10,235 bases of DNA from Oligoflexia bacterium. GTDB lineage: Bacteria > Bdellovibrionota > UBA1018. Below are positions 1 through 6,106 of the stretch, in pieces. The stretch spans positions 1 through 10,235 of the forward strand of contig JANXTV010000476.1 in NCBI GenBank assembly GCA_025352185.1, written 5' to 3'. The number at the start of each line of letters is the position of its first letter. Position 1 is the first letter of the stretch. The notes beneath the pieces are model-generated. The model did no database searches. It worked only from the letters and a program-made list of their open reading frames with translations, and was not told where the DNA came from. The position numbers and the translations under genes are program-made.

Positions 1-471
1 ATCACGCGGGTCCATCCCGAGATCCTCGACTCCCCCCGGCTTCCCTCACCGCCCGACGCGAAATTCTGGAAGCATCGGTACCGCGATATCGTCCATTTCG
101 AGGATTACCTTTCCCGTCAGGGGTACGGGATCATCAAGATCTTTATCCATATCTCCAAGGGTGAACAAAAGCGTCGCCTCCTTACCCGCCTGGAAGACCC
201 TAAACGTCAGTGGAAAATCGACGAGGGAGATTTCACGGAACGGCGTTTTTGGAAAGAATACCAAAGGGCCTACGAAAAGTGCCTTGAATCAACGAGTACG
301 AAAACGAACCCCTGGTTCATCGTTCCCGGGGACGATAAAAAGAATGCCCGCATCCTCATCTCGGAGATTCTACTGGCGAAATTATCCGCCATGGATCTCC
401 ATTACCCGAAGCTCGACCCCCGGGCGAAAAAGAAGCTGAAGGGGCTCCGGGCTTCCTTAAGTCCGGGCTGA
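1..471 (+). CDS. PPK2-family polyphosphate:nucleotide phosphotransferase, C-terminal part
   Basis: This is an open frame from the first base to TGA at 469-471 (156 residues visible); the start lies to the left of the window. PPK2 enzymes move phosphate between polyphosphate and nucleotides in the cytoplasm. The recognisable PPK2 C-terminal signature is present: RVHPEIL near the visible start, a Y-R-D-I-V-x-F-E block, then FIHISKGEQKRR, RLEDPKRQWK, the D-F-x-E-R-x-x-W-x-x-Y-x-x-A-Y-E segment, and PWFIVPGDDKKNAR near the end. In the family the lysine and arginine residues here form the lid and polyphosphate-binding surface. The Walker A and B motifs would be upstream, so catalytic competence and the PPK2 subclass (AMP, ADP or GDP preference) cannot be judged. 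The last 15 bp overlap the 3' end of the convergent rlmC gene. Identification is confident; the class is open. Confidence 0.9.
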   Translation: MTRVHPEILDSPRLPSPPDAKFWKHRYRDIVHFEDYLSRQGYGIIKIFIHISKGEQKRRLLTRLEDPKRQWKIDEGDFTERRFWKEYQRAYEKCLESTSTKTNPWFIVPGDDKKNARILISEILLAKLSAMDLHYPKLDPRAKKKLKGLRASLSPG

Positions 472-1614
472 ATGCTTGCGCGCGAGAAGGGTCAGGATCT
501 CGAAGTGTTCCGTATGCGGGAATAAATCAAAGATCTTCACCCGGGTGACGGTAAAATCCGCCGCCATACGCTCGAGATCTGATGCCAGCGACTCGAGTGA
601 GCAGCTGGAGTAGAGAATCCACGGTGCGTTCGATGCGACGAGAAGATCTGTCGTTCGTCCCAGGCCCCGTCGGGGCGGGTTCACCAAAATTAAATCCGGA
701 TTAAAATCATCCGCGACTTTCGATACGTTCGCCGCATCCGCGGCAATAAACCGGAGGTGCTTCATCCGCTGAATCTTCGCCGATTCATTCGCCGCCGCGA
801 TACCCTCGGCATTGAAATCGATGCCGAGTATATCGGTCGCCGAGTCGCTCGCAAAAAAACTAAAGGCTCCTTGCCCACAAAAAAGATCAAGCACCCGCGC
901 GGCGCCGAGACCACGAATCCACGCGGCTGCCTCCGTATAGAGGAGTGTGGCGACCCCCATATTCGTCTGGACGAAACCCTGCGGAGAAAGGTTAAAGGTC
1001 CGAACCCCCGCCCGATGTTCGAGGCTATGGCGTTCGGTAAGGTAGATCTCCTCCCGGCCCTCGAGAATCGCGTGCGGAACGGGCTGAAGATTCGCGGTAA
1101 TCACGACGAGCCCCGGAAATTCGGACTGCAGCTCCGGGATGAGCTTCCGGATCCGGGATACGCACTCCTGGGAACGAAGAACGAAACGGAGGTAGGACTC
1201 ATCGGTTTCGGGTGAATAAAAGAGAATGACCGACTTCAGCTCGCCCGTCCGTTCCGCAATCCGGTACGGAATCAGGTTAAATTCACGAATGTAGCGCGGC
1301 AACGCCCCGATCAATAAATTCAGTTTCGGGTGGTGGATCGGGCAGCCGAGGAGTTCCCGACCCTCGTCGAGCGAATCCTCACCCAGCAGTCCAATCACCG
1401 GATTTTCCGCGCTCCCCGTGATCGACATCTTCGCCCGGTTCCGAAAGCCCACTTCCGCGGAGCGAACGGTCGGTTCGAGTTTCTTTACCCCGACGGAGGC
1501 AAGGGCTCGCAGGGTCCGCGCTTCTTTTTTCGCCAGCTGTTCCTCGTAGGGAACGGAAATCTCCGAACAGGATCGACAGGCTTCCGAGTTAAAATAATCG
1601 CAGAATGAATTCAC
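457..1614 (-). CDS. rlmC: 23S rRNA (uracil-C5)-methyltransferase, RlmC (RumB)-like
   Basis: A 385-residue protein close to the usual RlmC length (about 375). RlmC uses SAM to make 5-methyluridine at position 747 of 23S rRNA (E. coli numbering). The N-terminus has cysteines 5, 13 and 16, and C91 lies in LLGCPIHHP; together they match the [4Fe-4S] ligands of RlmC and RlmD. FRNRAKM and LRFVLRS are shared with E. coli RlmC. The SAM-binding motif DLFCGQGAF starts at residue 243, NPPRRG at 312, and the catalytic nucleophile is C338 in YSSCS (YSSCN in E. coli). FPHTEHFEILTLL near the C-terminus is typical. There is no N-terminal TRAM domain, which favours RlmC over RlmD. The start is GTG, with a GAGGG motif 4 nt upstream, and overlaps the preceding stop as GTGA, so translational coupling is likely. 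It is the last gene of the coaBC operon. Confidence 0.92.
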   Translation of the reverse strand: MNSFCDYFNSEACRSCSEISVPYEEQLAKKEARTLRALASVGVKKLEPTVRSAEVGFRNRAKMSITGSAENPVIGLLGEDSLDEGRELLGCPIHHPKLNLLIGALPRYIREFNLIPYRIAERTGELKSVILFYSPETDESYLRFVLRSQECVSRIRKLIPELQSEFPGLVVITANLQPVPHAILEGREEIYLTERHSLEHRAGVRTFNLSPQGFVQTNMGVATLLYTEAAAWIRGLGAARVLDLFCGQGAFSFFASDSATDILGIDFNAEGIAAANESAKIQRMKHLRFIAADAANVSKVADDFNPDLILVNPPRRGLGRTTDLLVASNAPWILYSSCSLESLASDLERMAADFTVTRVKIFDLFPHTEHFEILTLLARKHSART

Positions 1615-2045
1615 TCAGCCCTCGGACGGTCCATCGCGTCCACTTCGAGCGTCGTGATTTCCTCCGGGTCGCCGTCGTCTTCGCCGATACTGAATCGGAG
1701 TTCGATTTTCAGATTTCCACCGCGGGTGGCGTCGAGCAGCCGATGGATGGTCGGAAAGAGATCGCGGTCCATTAAATCATAGACGAGGTGAGCGGCGACT
1801 CGCTTCCCCGAGACGACGGGCAACTTCTCCGTCTTTAAAATCGTCTCAAATAATGGCGCGCAATCGGCTTTATAATTCTGCTCTCCCCGGTGACGAAGAT
1901 CCCGATTCGTAAACACGACGGCCACATCCTTCGGAACGTAGCTCGCCTTACACTTTGCTCCCGTAAACAGGGATTCGCCCGCGAACCCGAGCGTCGGTAG
2001 AAGAGCGAGGCCCAGGTAATATAAAGTTTGATTTCGGAACTTCAT
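1611..2045 (-). CDS. Small exported protein of unknown function
   Basis: I do not recognise this 144-residue protein. Residues 4-22 form a hydrophobic signal peptide with a plausible cleavage after GFA (A22), leaving a soluble, probably periplasmic, domain of about 120 residues. The mature part has two cysteines, C32 and C62, which could form a disulfide if exported. It contains a predicted helix-strand pattern and a strongly acidic stretch (GEDDGDPEE) near the C-terminus. ATG overlaps the TAA stop of the FecR-domain gene by one base (TAATG), with GGAG 5-6 nt upstream, and its own TGA overlaps the GTG of rlmC. The tight coupling on both sides suggests it is produced with the FecR-domain protein and may be its partner; that is inference from position only. 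A cytoplasmic role alongside RlmC is unlikely given the signal peptide. Confidence 0.8.
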   Translation of the reverse strand: MKFRNQTLYYLGLALLPTLGFAGESLFTGAKCKASYVPKDVAVVFTNRDLRHRGEQNYKADCAPLFETILKTEKLPVVSGKRVAAHLVYDLMDRDLFPTIHRLLDATRGGNLKIELRFSIGEDDGDPEEITTLEVDAMDRPRAE

Positions 2046-2635
2046 TAGAGCTCCAATAATCTTTCTAGCCCGGAGATTTCCGCATCGGTATGCCCCATCA
2101 CGGGTTTTGCATCCTTCGGCGCGTCCCCGAGAAAAATCGGCGTATCGTGGTGCTTACTCTCGATATCCTGGAGCGTTTTTCCGTCTTTATCCTTCGCTTC
2201 GACTCGCCCGTGGCACGAACAGAGGTAGGTGGGTTTCCCCGCCTCTTCGCGCGCGTAAAAAGCCGTTCCGCGCACGCCCATCGTGGCGGTCTTCGTGCGG
2301 ACCGTAAAATGATTCGCCCGCTTCTTCGGGTTTTTAACCGCCGATAGGATAGCGCCGCTATTTAAAACGAATTCCCAGTCTTGACCATTTCGAAGGGTGA
2401 GCACGCCTTCGCTTCCCGGTTTCACGATCGAGGCCACGTCCTTTCCAAAACGGAGGTAAAGCTTCGTCTTTTCGCCGGTCTTCACCGTCGTGCCATCCGG
2501 TAAGTGCTGTCCCACTTGGTAGTCCGAGGGTCCTTCGATCGAGATCACGGTCACGTCTTCCTTCGCGGAAGCGGAAACCGCGAGTGTCAGAGTGAGAGCC
2601 ATTACGGAAGCGAGGACGGGGAATATTTTACGCAT
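2045..2635 (-). CDS. Exported FecR-domain protein with CxCH/HH/GH motif
   Basis: A 196-residue protein with a signal peptide (residues 1-24, cleavage near ASA-K) and a single FecR domain. FecR-domain proteins act in the envelope; classical FecR relays TonB-receptor signals to an ECF sigma factor, but many stand-alone exported FecR-domain proteins have unknown roles. The diagnostic core is FTVRTKTATMGVRGTAFYA at 110-128. It lacks the N-terminal anti-sigma domain and transmembrane anchor of true FecR, so it is not an anti-sigma factor. Downstream are C139-S-C141-H142-G, H162-H163 and G181-H182-T-D, which look like a possible metal, heme or cofactor site. A Shine-Dalgarno GGAGAG sits 8 nt before ATG, and the gene starts only 2 nt after the coaBC stop. 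Fold assignment is good; the function is unknown. Confidence 0.85.
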   Translation of the reverse strand: MRKIFPVLASVMALTLTLAVSASAKEDVTVISIEGPSDYQVGQHLPDGTTVKTGEKTKLYLRFGKDVASIVKPGSEGVLTLRNGQDWEFVLNSGAILSAVKNPKKRANHFTVRTKTATMGVRGTAFYAREEAGKPTYLCSCHGRVEAKDKDGKTLQDIESKHHDTPIFLGDAPKDAKPVMGHTDAEISGLERLLEL

Positions 2636-2637
2636 AG

Positions 2638-3879
2638 TTATTTCTCTCCGAAAAGGGTCTGTAAAATGGGAAGGCTGATACTCTCTTTAGTCGCCGGTCC
2701 GATCTTCACCGTCGGGACACCCGGACGGAGGATCCAAACTTGGTTCGTATCGGACTCGGGGCCGAGTCCCGGCCAAACCGGGTTTGCGATCATGGCATCG
2801 GCGTTTTTCTTTTTCATTTTCGATTCTGCACGTTTTAATATTTCGATTTCCGTCCCGGACTCCGCCGCGAACGCAATCACTCTCTGCGTTTTCGATTTTA
2901 ATGCCCCGAATTTAGCGACGATATCCGGCACGGAACGAATCTCCATCTCGATCTTCCCGAGACGTTCAAGCTCTGCCCGTTCGATTTTTTTCGCCGCCGG
3001 CTGACTCTCAAAATCGAGCACCGCGGCGGCCGAAAAGAAAATATCGCAATTCGCGAAAAGGAAGTCCATCGACGCTTCGTAATCTTTCGGACCATCGTAA
3101 TTCTTAATCGTGAAGCGGGAGAAACCAGCCCGAATCTCCGAGGAGACGGGTCCGAGGAGCACGATCACTTCCGCGGCGCCCGCCTGTTCGCAGGCCCGCG
3201 CAAGTGCGAGGCCCATTTTTCCGGAAGAGCGGTTTTGTACGAAACGTACCGGGTCGAGCGCGGTGCGCATCGGACCGGCGGAGATCAGCACGCGCTTCCC
3301 CTGAATTCCGGGAAGCGAAAAAGAGAGGGAGTCCGCATCTTTCGATTTCGCGGCGCCCGCATTCCCGAGGATTTTAAGAATTTCATCATCGGTCGCGACG
3401 TGGCCGACGCCCTCCTCGCCGCAGGCTACGATGCCCGCGATGGGTTCGGCAAAATGGTAACCGATCTCCCGGAGCTTCCGGCAGTTCGCCGCCACGATCG
3501 GGTTCGTCCACATATCCGGATTCATGGCCGGCGCAATCGTCACGGGTCCTCGGAACGCGAGGAGTTGCAGCGTGAGAAAATCATCCCCGAGTCCAGCGGC
3601 GAGTCGGCCGAGAAAGTTCGCGGTCGCGCCGTAAATCAGAAAAGACTCCGCCCACCGGGCCGCGGCGATGTGGTCGGTCGCAAAATGAGACGCATCGAAA
3701 AGATTCGACGACAGGACACGGTTTCCGGAAAACGTTTCGAGAACTTTTTCGGTGACGAAATGTTTCCCGCCTTCGGTGAGAACGCACCGGACTTCATGAC
3801 CTTCGGCGACGAGACGTTTTACGACATCTGCACTTCGGTATGCCGCAATACTTCCAGATATTCCCAAGCAGATTCTCAT
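2638..3879 (-). CDS. coaBC: Bifunctional phosphopantothenoylcysteine decarboxylase / phosphopantothenate-cysteine ligase
   Basis: A 413-residue protein, the normal length for CoaBC (Dfp), which makes 4'-phosphopantetheine for coenzyme A in two cytoplasmic steps. CoaC (residues 1-170) is the flavoprotein decarboxylase: GISGSIAAY at 6-14, the catalytic histidine H70 in DHIAAARWA, PAMN at 117-120 and the active-site cysteine C153 in ACGEEG. CoaB (about 193-413) is the CTP-dependent ligase: DPVRFVQNRSSGKMG at 209-223, AAAVLD near 284-289 and the DAMIANPVWPGLG segment near the end. Several motifs are weakened: GPTREP of E. coli reads GPMRTA, and the KxKK motif reads KIER at 298-301. ATG is preceded by AAGGGGA about 8 nt upstream as a weak Shine-Dalgarno. 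It heads a four-gene operon. Both activities are probable; the ligase half is the more divergent. Confidence 0.93.
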   Translation of the reverse strand: MRICLGISGSIAAYRSADVVKRLVAEGHEVRCVLTEGGKHFVTEKVLETFSGNRVLSSNLFDASHFATDHIAAARWAESFLIYGATANFLGRLAAGLGDDFLTLQLLAFRGPVTIAPAMNPDMWTNPIVAANCRKLREIGYHFAEPIAGIVACGEEGVGHVATDDEILKILGNAGAAKSKDADSLSFSLPGIQGKRVLISAGPMRTALDPVRFVQNRSSGKMGLALARACEQAGAAEVIVLLGPVSSEIRAGFSRFTIKNYDGPKDYEASMDFLFANCDIFFSAAAVLDFESQPAAKKIERAELERLGKIEMEIRSVPDIVAKFGALKSKTQRVIAFAAESGTEIEILKRAESKMKKKNADAMIANPVWPGLGPESDTNQVWILRPGVPTVKIGPATKESISLPILQTLFGEK

Positions 3880-3899
3880 GCGGAGGTTCCCCTTGCGTT

Positions 3900-3905
3900 A
3901 GATTA
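3900..3905 (-). promoter_or_regulatory. Possible -10 element for the coaBC operon
   Basis: On the minus strand TAATCT ends 20 nt before the coaBC ATG, in the 92-bp gap after the DUF1223 gene. It is a good -10 match, but I see no convincing -35 at 16-18 bp, so this is tentative. A separate promoter is expected here because coaBC is a housekeeping gene downstream of a stress-regulated one. Confidence 0.3.
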
Positions 3906-3971
3906 CCCCGGATTTCCCCAGCTGCCCATGGAGGAAACGCGCCGCGCGGAGGTCTGTAGAACGGTGGGTCA

Positions 3972-4736
3972 TTATTTAAACTCCGGGAGATCACCGCCCA
4001 CGACTTGGATGGGAACTTCATTCCCGGGCGTGGTCACCCAGAATGCGACACTTTCGGATTTCGGACGATTCACTCCTCCCCGGACGAGACTCACTCCCAC
4101 CGTGTAACTCCCCGCCGAAGGACCCGGTTTCATCGCGGAAGAAGAAAACTGCGTCGCCGTAAAGTCGTGAGCGAGTCGTCGACCCGAATTTTCCCCCGAC
4201 TTTACCTCGGTGAGAAAACCATTCCCGAGGCGCGCTCCGTAAATACGGTACGGCCCCGCGCCCTTGCCCACCGGACGGAATGTCACGAGAAAATCGTTTT
4301 CCCCCCGGCGATCGACCCGGAGTACTCCGACGGGATTCCCTTTTTCCGTCACTCCGGCCATTCCCTCCCCCACTCGCCACTCTTTCGCGTCGAGCACGAA
4401 GCCGGGAGTGTAAACTGAATTCTTTCCCCAGGCACTGGCGAGCGCATACTGCCGGGAAGTGAACCGGTCTTCCGAAAACGGATCGTGCCACCCGAGGCGA
4501 TTCCAATAATCGATGTGGAATTCGACGGGGACGAAACGGCGAAAGAGAGCGGGGTTTTTTCGAAGGGCGGAGAGCCAAGCATCCGCGGGTGGGCAGCTGC
4601 TACACCCTTCCGAACTATAGAGTTCGAGGAGGTGAACCTTTTCGACGGTACTTTCGAGAGAATATCCCGCGAACGATCCGGAGGTTGAGAATGCGTACGC
4701 GGCGATGAGAACGGAGTATATTTTTAGATGGTCCAT
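3972..4736 (-). CDS. Exported DUF1223 thioredoxin-like protein
   Basis: A 254-residue protein of the DUF1223 family, a thioredoxin-fold group of unknown biochemical role found mostly in Proteobacteria. Residues 1-23 form a signal peptide (cleavage near SFA-G). The hallmark is LLELYSSEGCSSCPPADAWL with C45 and C48 as a CxxC pair, then FHIDYWNRLGWHDPFS at 73-88 and VYTPG at 108-112, where P111 fits the cis-proline of thioredoxins. The C-terminal part (about 125-245) is beta-rich, as in the family. I chose ATG at 4736: the frame continues further upstream but would run into the anti-sigma gene. The start codon lies 11 nt after the -10 of a strong SigF-type promoter and has no clear Shine-Dalgarno. 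A periplasmic thiol-redox function is likely but inferred from the fold. Confidence 0.9.
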   Translation of the reverse strand: MDHLKIYSVLIAAYAFSTSGSFAGYSLESTVEKVHLLELYSSEGCSSCPPADAWLSALRKNPALFRRFVPVEFHIDYWNRLGWHDPFSEDRFTSRQYALASAWGKNSVYTPGFVLDAKEWRVGEGMAGVTEKGNPVGVLRVDRRGENDFLVTFRPVGKGAGPYRIYGARLGNGFLTEVKSGENSGRRLAHDFTATQFSSSAMKPGPSAGSYTVGVSLVRGGVNRPKSESVAFWVTTPGNEVPIQVVGGDLPEFK

Positions 4737-4747
4737 ATACTCTGAAG

Positions 4748-4772
4748 TTCGTGGGGAAACGAAAAAGGTTAC
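4748..4772 (-). promoter_or_regulatory. ECF (SigF/ECF16-type) promoter of the DUF1223 gene
   Basis: On the minus strand GTAACC (4767-4772) is followed after exactly 15 nt by CGAAC (CGAA at 4748-4751). The same elements and spacing occur before the sigma and dipZ-like genes. It fits entirely within the 43-bp gap between the anti-sigma stop and the DUF1223 start, so this gene has its own sigma-driven promoter besides any read-through. Only 11 nt separate CGAA from ATG. Confidence 0.8.
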
Positions 4773-4779
4773 CGAGGAA

Positions 4780-5454
4780 TTAAAAGCGGAGGAAGCGACC
4801 CGCCAAACGCGATACGATCCAGGAAAATCCGAGCACGGGAAGAAAGTGCCAAACGAAGAGGTGGACGCCTTCTTCGACCGGACAGTGAAAGGCGATCGCC
4901 CCCGTACCGAGCAGCGCGGCGGCCGCACCCAGGAGACGCCCCGTAAACTTCGGCCGAACGCTCGCGTAAAACGTCCGGAGAAAAAAGAAAAGTCCGGCGG
5001 CCGGAAGTGCCGCCATCGTGAGCACGGCGCCCGTACAGTGCAGTCCCTGCGGATCCAGACCGACTTGGACCGGGAAACCTGCTGGCTCGCCGAAAACCCG
5101 TGAAAGCGTAACGACCGCGGCGGTGAGGAAACCAAAAGTAAGAAACTTCCCCGTCCACGGCGTGAAATCCCGACCGGGGCGCCCACTCCGAAGCGCGATG
5201 AACGCGCACGTGAAGGCACTGCCGAAAAAAAGAATCCCGCAAACGACGAAGCCGGGAGACGTCAGACTCTGCGCGAGATCAGGTCGCGGATGGTAGGCGA
5301 CGATAGACGCGGCGACGACGAGGAGACTGAGCGCCACCCAACCGAGGGTAACGCGCGCAAGTCCCGGCGCGCGGCGCACCGGACTTAAATCCGCGACGAG
5401 AGAGTCGGCGAGCTTCGTCAGGTCGATTCGAGGCGTCGATTTATTTTCGCTCAT
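4780..5454 (-). CDS. nrsF: NrsF/DUF1109 family membrane anti-sigma factor
   Basis: A 224-residue inner-membrane protein with about six transmembrane segments (near 36-55, 67-90, 103-121, 139-160, 172-190 and 198-216) after a short cytoplasmic N-terminus of about 30 residues. This architecture and the motifs GLDPQGLHCTGA (C140) and FHCPVEEGVHLFVWHFLP (C191, with H198 and H203) match NrsF/DUF1109, the anti-sigma factor of SigF in Caulobacter. There, two cysteines about 50 residues apart are important for the response to chromium, cadmium and oxidative stress; here the spacing is 51. It presumably binds the sigma factor encoded just upstream and frees it on a thiol or metal signal. ATG overlaps the sigma stop as ATGA, with a strong Shine-Dalgarno GGGAGGA at 5461-5467 six nt before. 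The family call is confident; the signal is inferred. Confidence 0.9.
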   Translation of the reverse strand: MSENKSTPRIDLTKLADSLVADLSPVRRAPGLARVTLGWVALSLLVVAASIVAYHPRPDLAQSLTSPGFVVCGILFFGSAFTCAFIALRSGRPGRDFTPWTGKFLTFGFLTAAVVTLSRVFGEPAGFPVQVGLDPQGLHCTGAVLTMAALPAAGLFFFLRTFYASVRPKFTGRLLGAAAALLGTGAIAFHCPVEEGVHLFVWHFLPVLGFSWIVSRLAGRFLRF

Positions 5455-6035
5455 TCCATCTCCTCCCGTAACCGAAGCTTTAGAGTCTTCATCGCACGGT
5501 GCACGTTCACCTTCAGCGCGGTCTCGGACATACCGAATTCGGCGGAAACTTCCTTCACCGATTTCCCTTCGAGCTTCAGTTTTCGAAGGAGCGCCTTCTG
5601 TTTTTCGGGGAGAACGGAGAGCAGCGTCTCTAAATCTTCGTGCGTGGCGAATTCGCCCGAGGAATCATCGGTAATGAGCGTAGCCTCCAGGGGCTCCCAT
5701 TCGGCGGCGGGCTTTTCCCGCGTATGCTTCCGGAAATAATCGATCGTCTTATAACGGGCAATCGCGAACATCCAGGGCCCGAAGAGTTCGTTCGGATCGA
5801 AGGTCGCGCGTTTTTCGTGAATCGCCAGCAGAGTCTCCTGGACGAGGTCGGCTACTTGCGGTGAATCCCGTTCCCCGTAGCGTCCGAGCGATCGTTTAAA
5901 GTAGGCGGTCAGAATCTCCATGAGTTCTTCCAGTAAAGTTCGGTAAGCCGCACGATCGCCGGCCTGAACTTTACGGAAAAGTTCATTTAACCGGACTTCG
6001 CGATCACGGAAAGGTTCCGAGAGGGAGCCCTTCAT
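5451..6035 (-). CDS. ECF sigma factor, SigF/ECF16-like
   Basis: A 194-residue extracytoplasmic-function sigma factor. Region 2 covers about 20-105: DLVQETLLAIHEKR at 63-76 and FGPWMFAIARYKTIDYFRK at 85-103, the -10 recognition and core-binding part. A linker (106-135) leads to region 4 (136-190): LPEKQ at 142-146 and a helix-turn-helix at about 158-185 ending in ALKVNVHRAMKTLK, close to SigF-type sigma factors. It lacks the long N-terminal extension and region 3 of sigma-70 proteins. It is paired with the NrsF-type anti-sigma gene by an ATGA overlap. A GTAACC-N15-CGAA promoter stands directly before ATG 6035, implying positive autoregulation. No alternative start codon exists in the first 25 codons, and there is no Shine-Dalgarno, which suggests a leaderless message. 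The assignment to ECF16 rests on the partner, the promoter and the motifs. Confidence 0.93.
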   Translation of the reverse strand: MKGSLSEPFRDREVRLNELFRKVQAGDRAAYRTLLEELMEILTAYFKRSLGRYGERDSPQVADLVQETLLAIHEKRATFDPNELFGPWMFAIARYKTIDYFRKHTREKPAAEWEPLEATLITDDSSGEFATHEDLETLLSVLPEKQKALLRKLKLEGKSVKEVSAEFGMSETALKVNVHRAMKTLKLRLREEME

Positions 6036-6042
6036 GAATCAG

Positions 6043-6067
6043 TTCGATCTCGAGGTAATAAGGTTAC
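6043..6067 (-). promoter_or_regulatory. Autoregulatory ECF promoter of the sigma/anti-sigma operon
   Basis: On the minus strand GTAACC at 6062-6067, then 15 nt, then CGAA at 6043-6046 (extended GTAACCTT and CGAACT). Spacing and sequence equal the DUF1223 promoter. Only 7 nt lie between CGAA and the ATG at 6035, so transcription would begin at or within a few bases of the start codon. Confidence 0.8.
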
Positions 6068-6079
6068 TTCCCGAATAAG

Positions 6080-6106
6080 AAAAATCATGAGCCCTGAGGA
6101 TAAGGC
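6080..6106 (-). terminator. Weak candidate terminator after the dipZ-like gene
   Basis: Directly after the TAG stop, the minus strand reads GCCTT-ATCCTC-AGGGC (6091-6106), a 5-bp stem with one G-U pair, followed after six bases by TTTTT. The stem is short and the T run is displaced, so it may be only partly effective. It would separate dipZ from the sigma operon, which has its own promoter immediately downstream. Confidence 0.25.

Noticed and set aside
757..1215. 152-codon plus-strand frame opposite rlmC
   Set aside because: Its opposite strand encodes the conserved SAM-binding and flanking RlmC segments, so it is a shadow frame.
3457..3462. GTAACC inside coaBC (plus strand)
   Set aside because: No CGAA follows at 14-16 nt and there is no gene start downstream.
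3925..3971. GC-rich palindromic stretch after the DUF1223 stop as a terminator
   Set aside because: The stem is only about 4 bp around CGCG, followed by three T residues; too weak to call.
3235..4107. 290-codon plus-strand frame opposite coaBC
   Set aside because: Arg/Gly/Glu-rich shadow of the coaBC and DUF1223 genes, with no recognisable domain.
4737..5219. 161-codon upstream extension of the DUF1223 frame
   Set aside because: It lies antiparallel in composition to normal coding, overlaps most of the anti-sigma gene in another frame, and lacks family similarity. The signal peptide begins at ATG 4736.
5468..5473. GTAACC within the end of the sigma gene (plus strand)
   Set aside because: No properly spaced CGAA and no gene on that strand.
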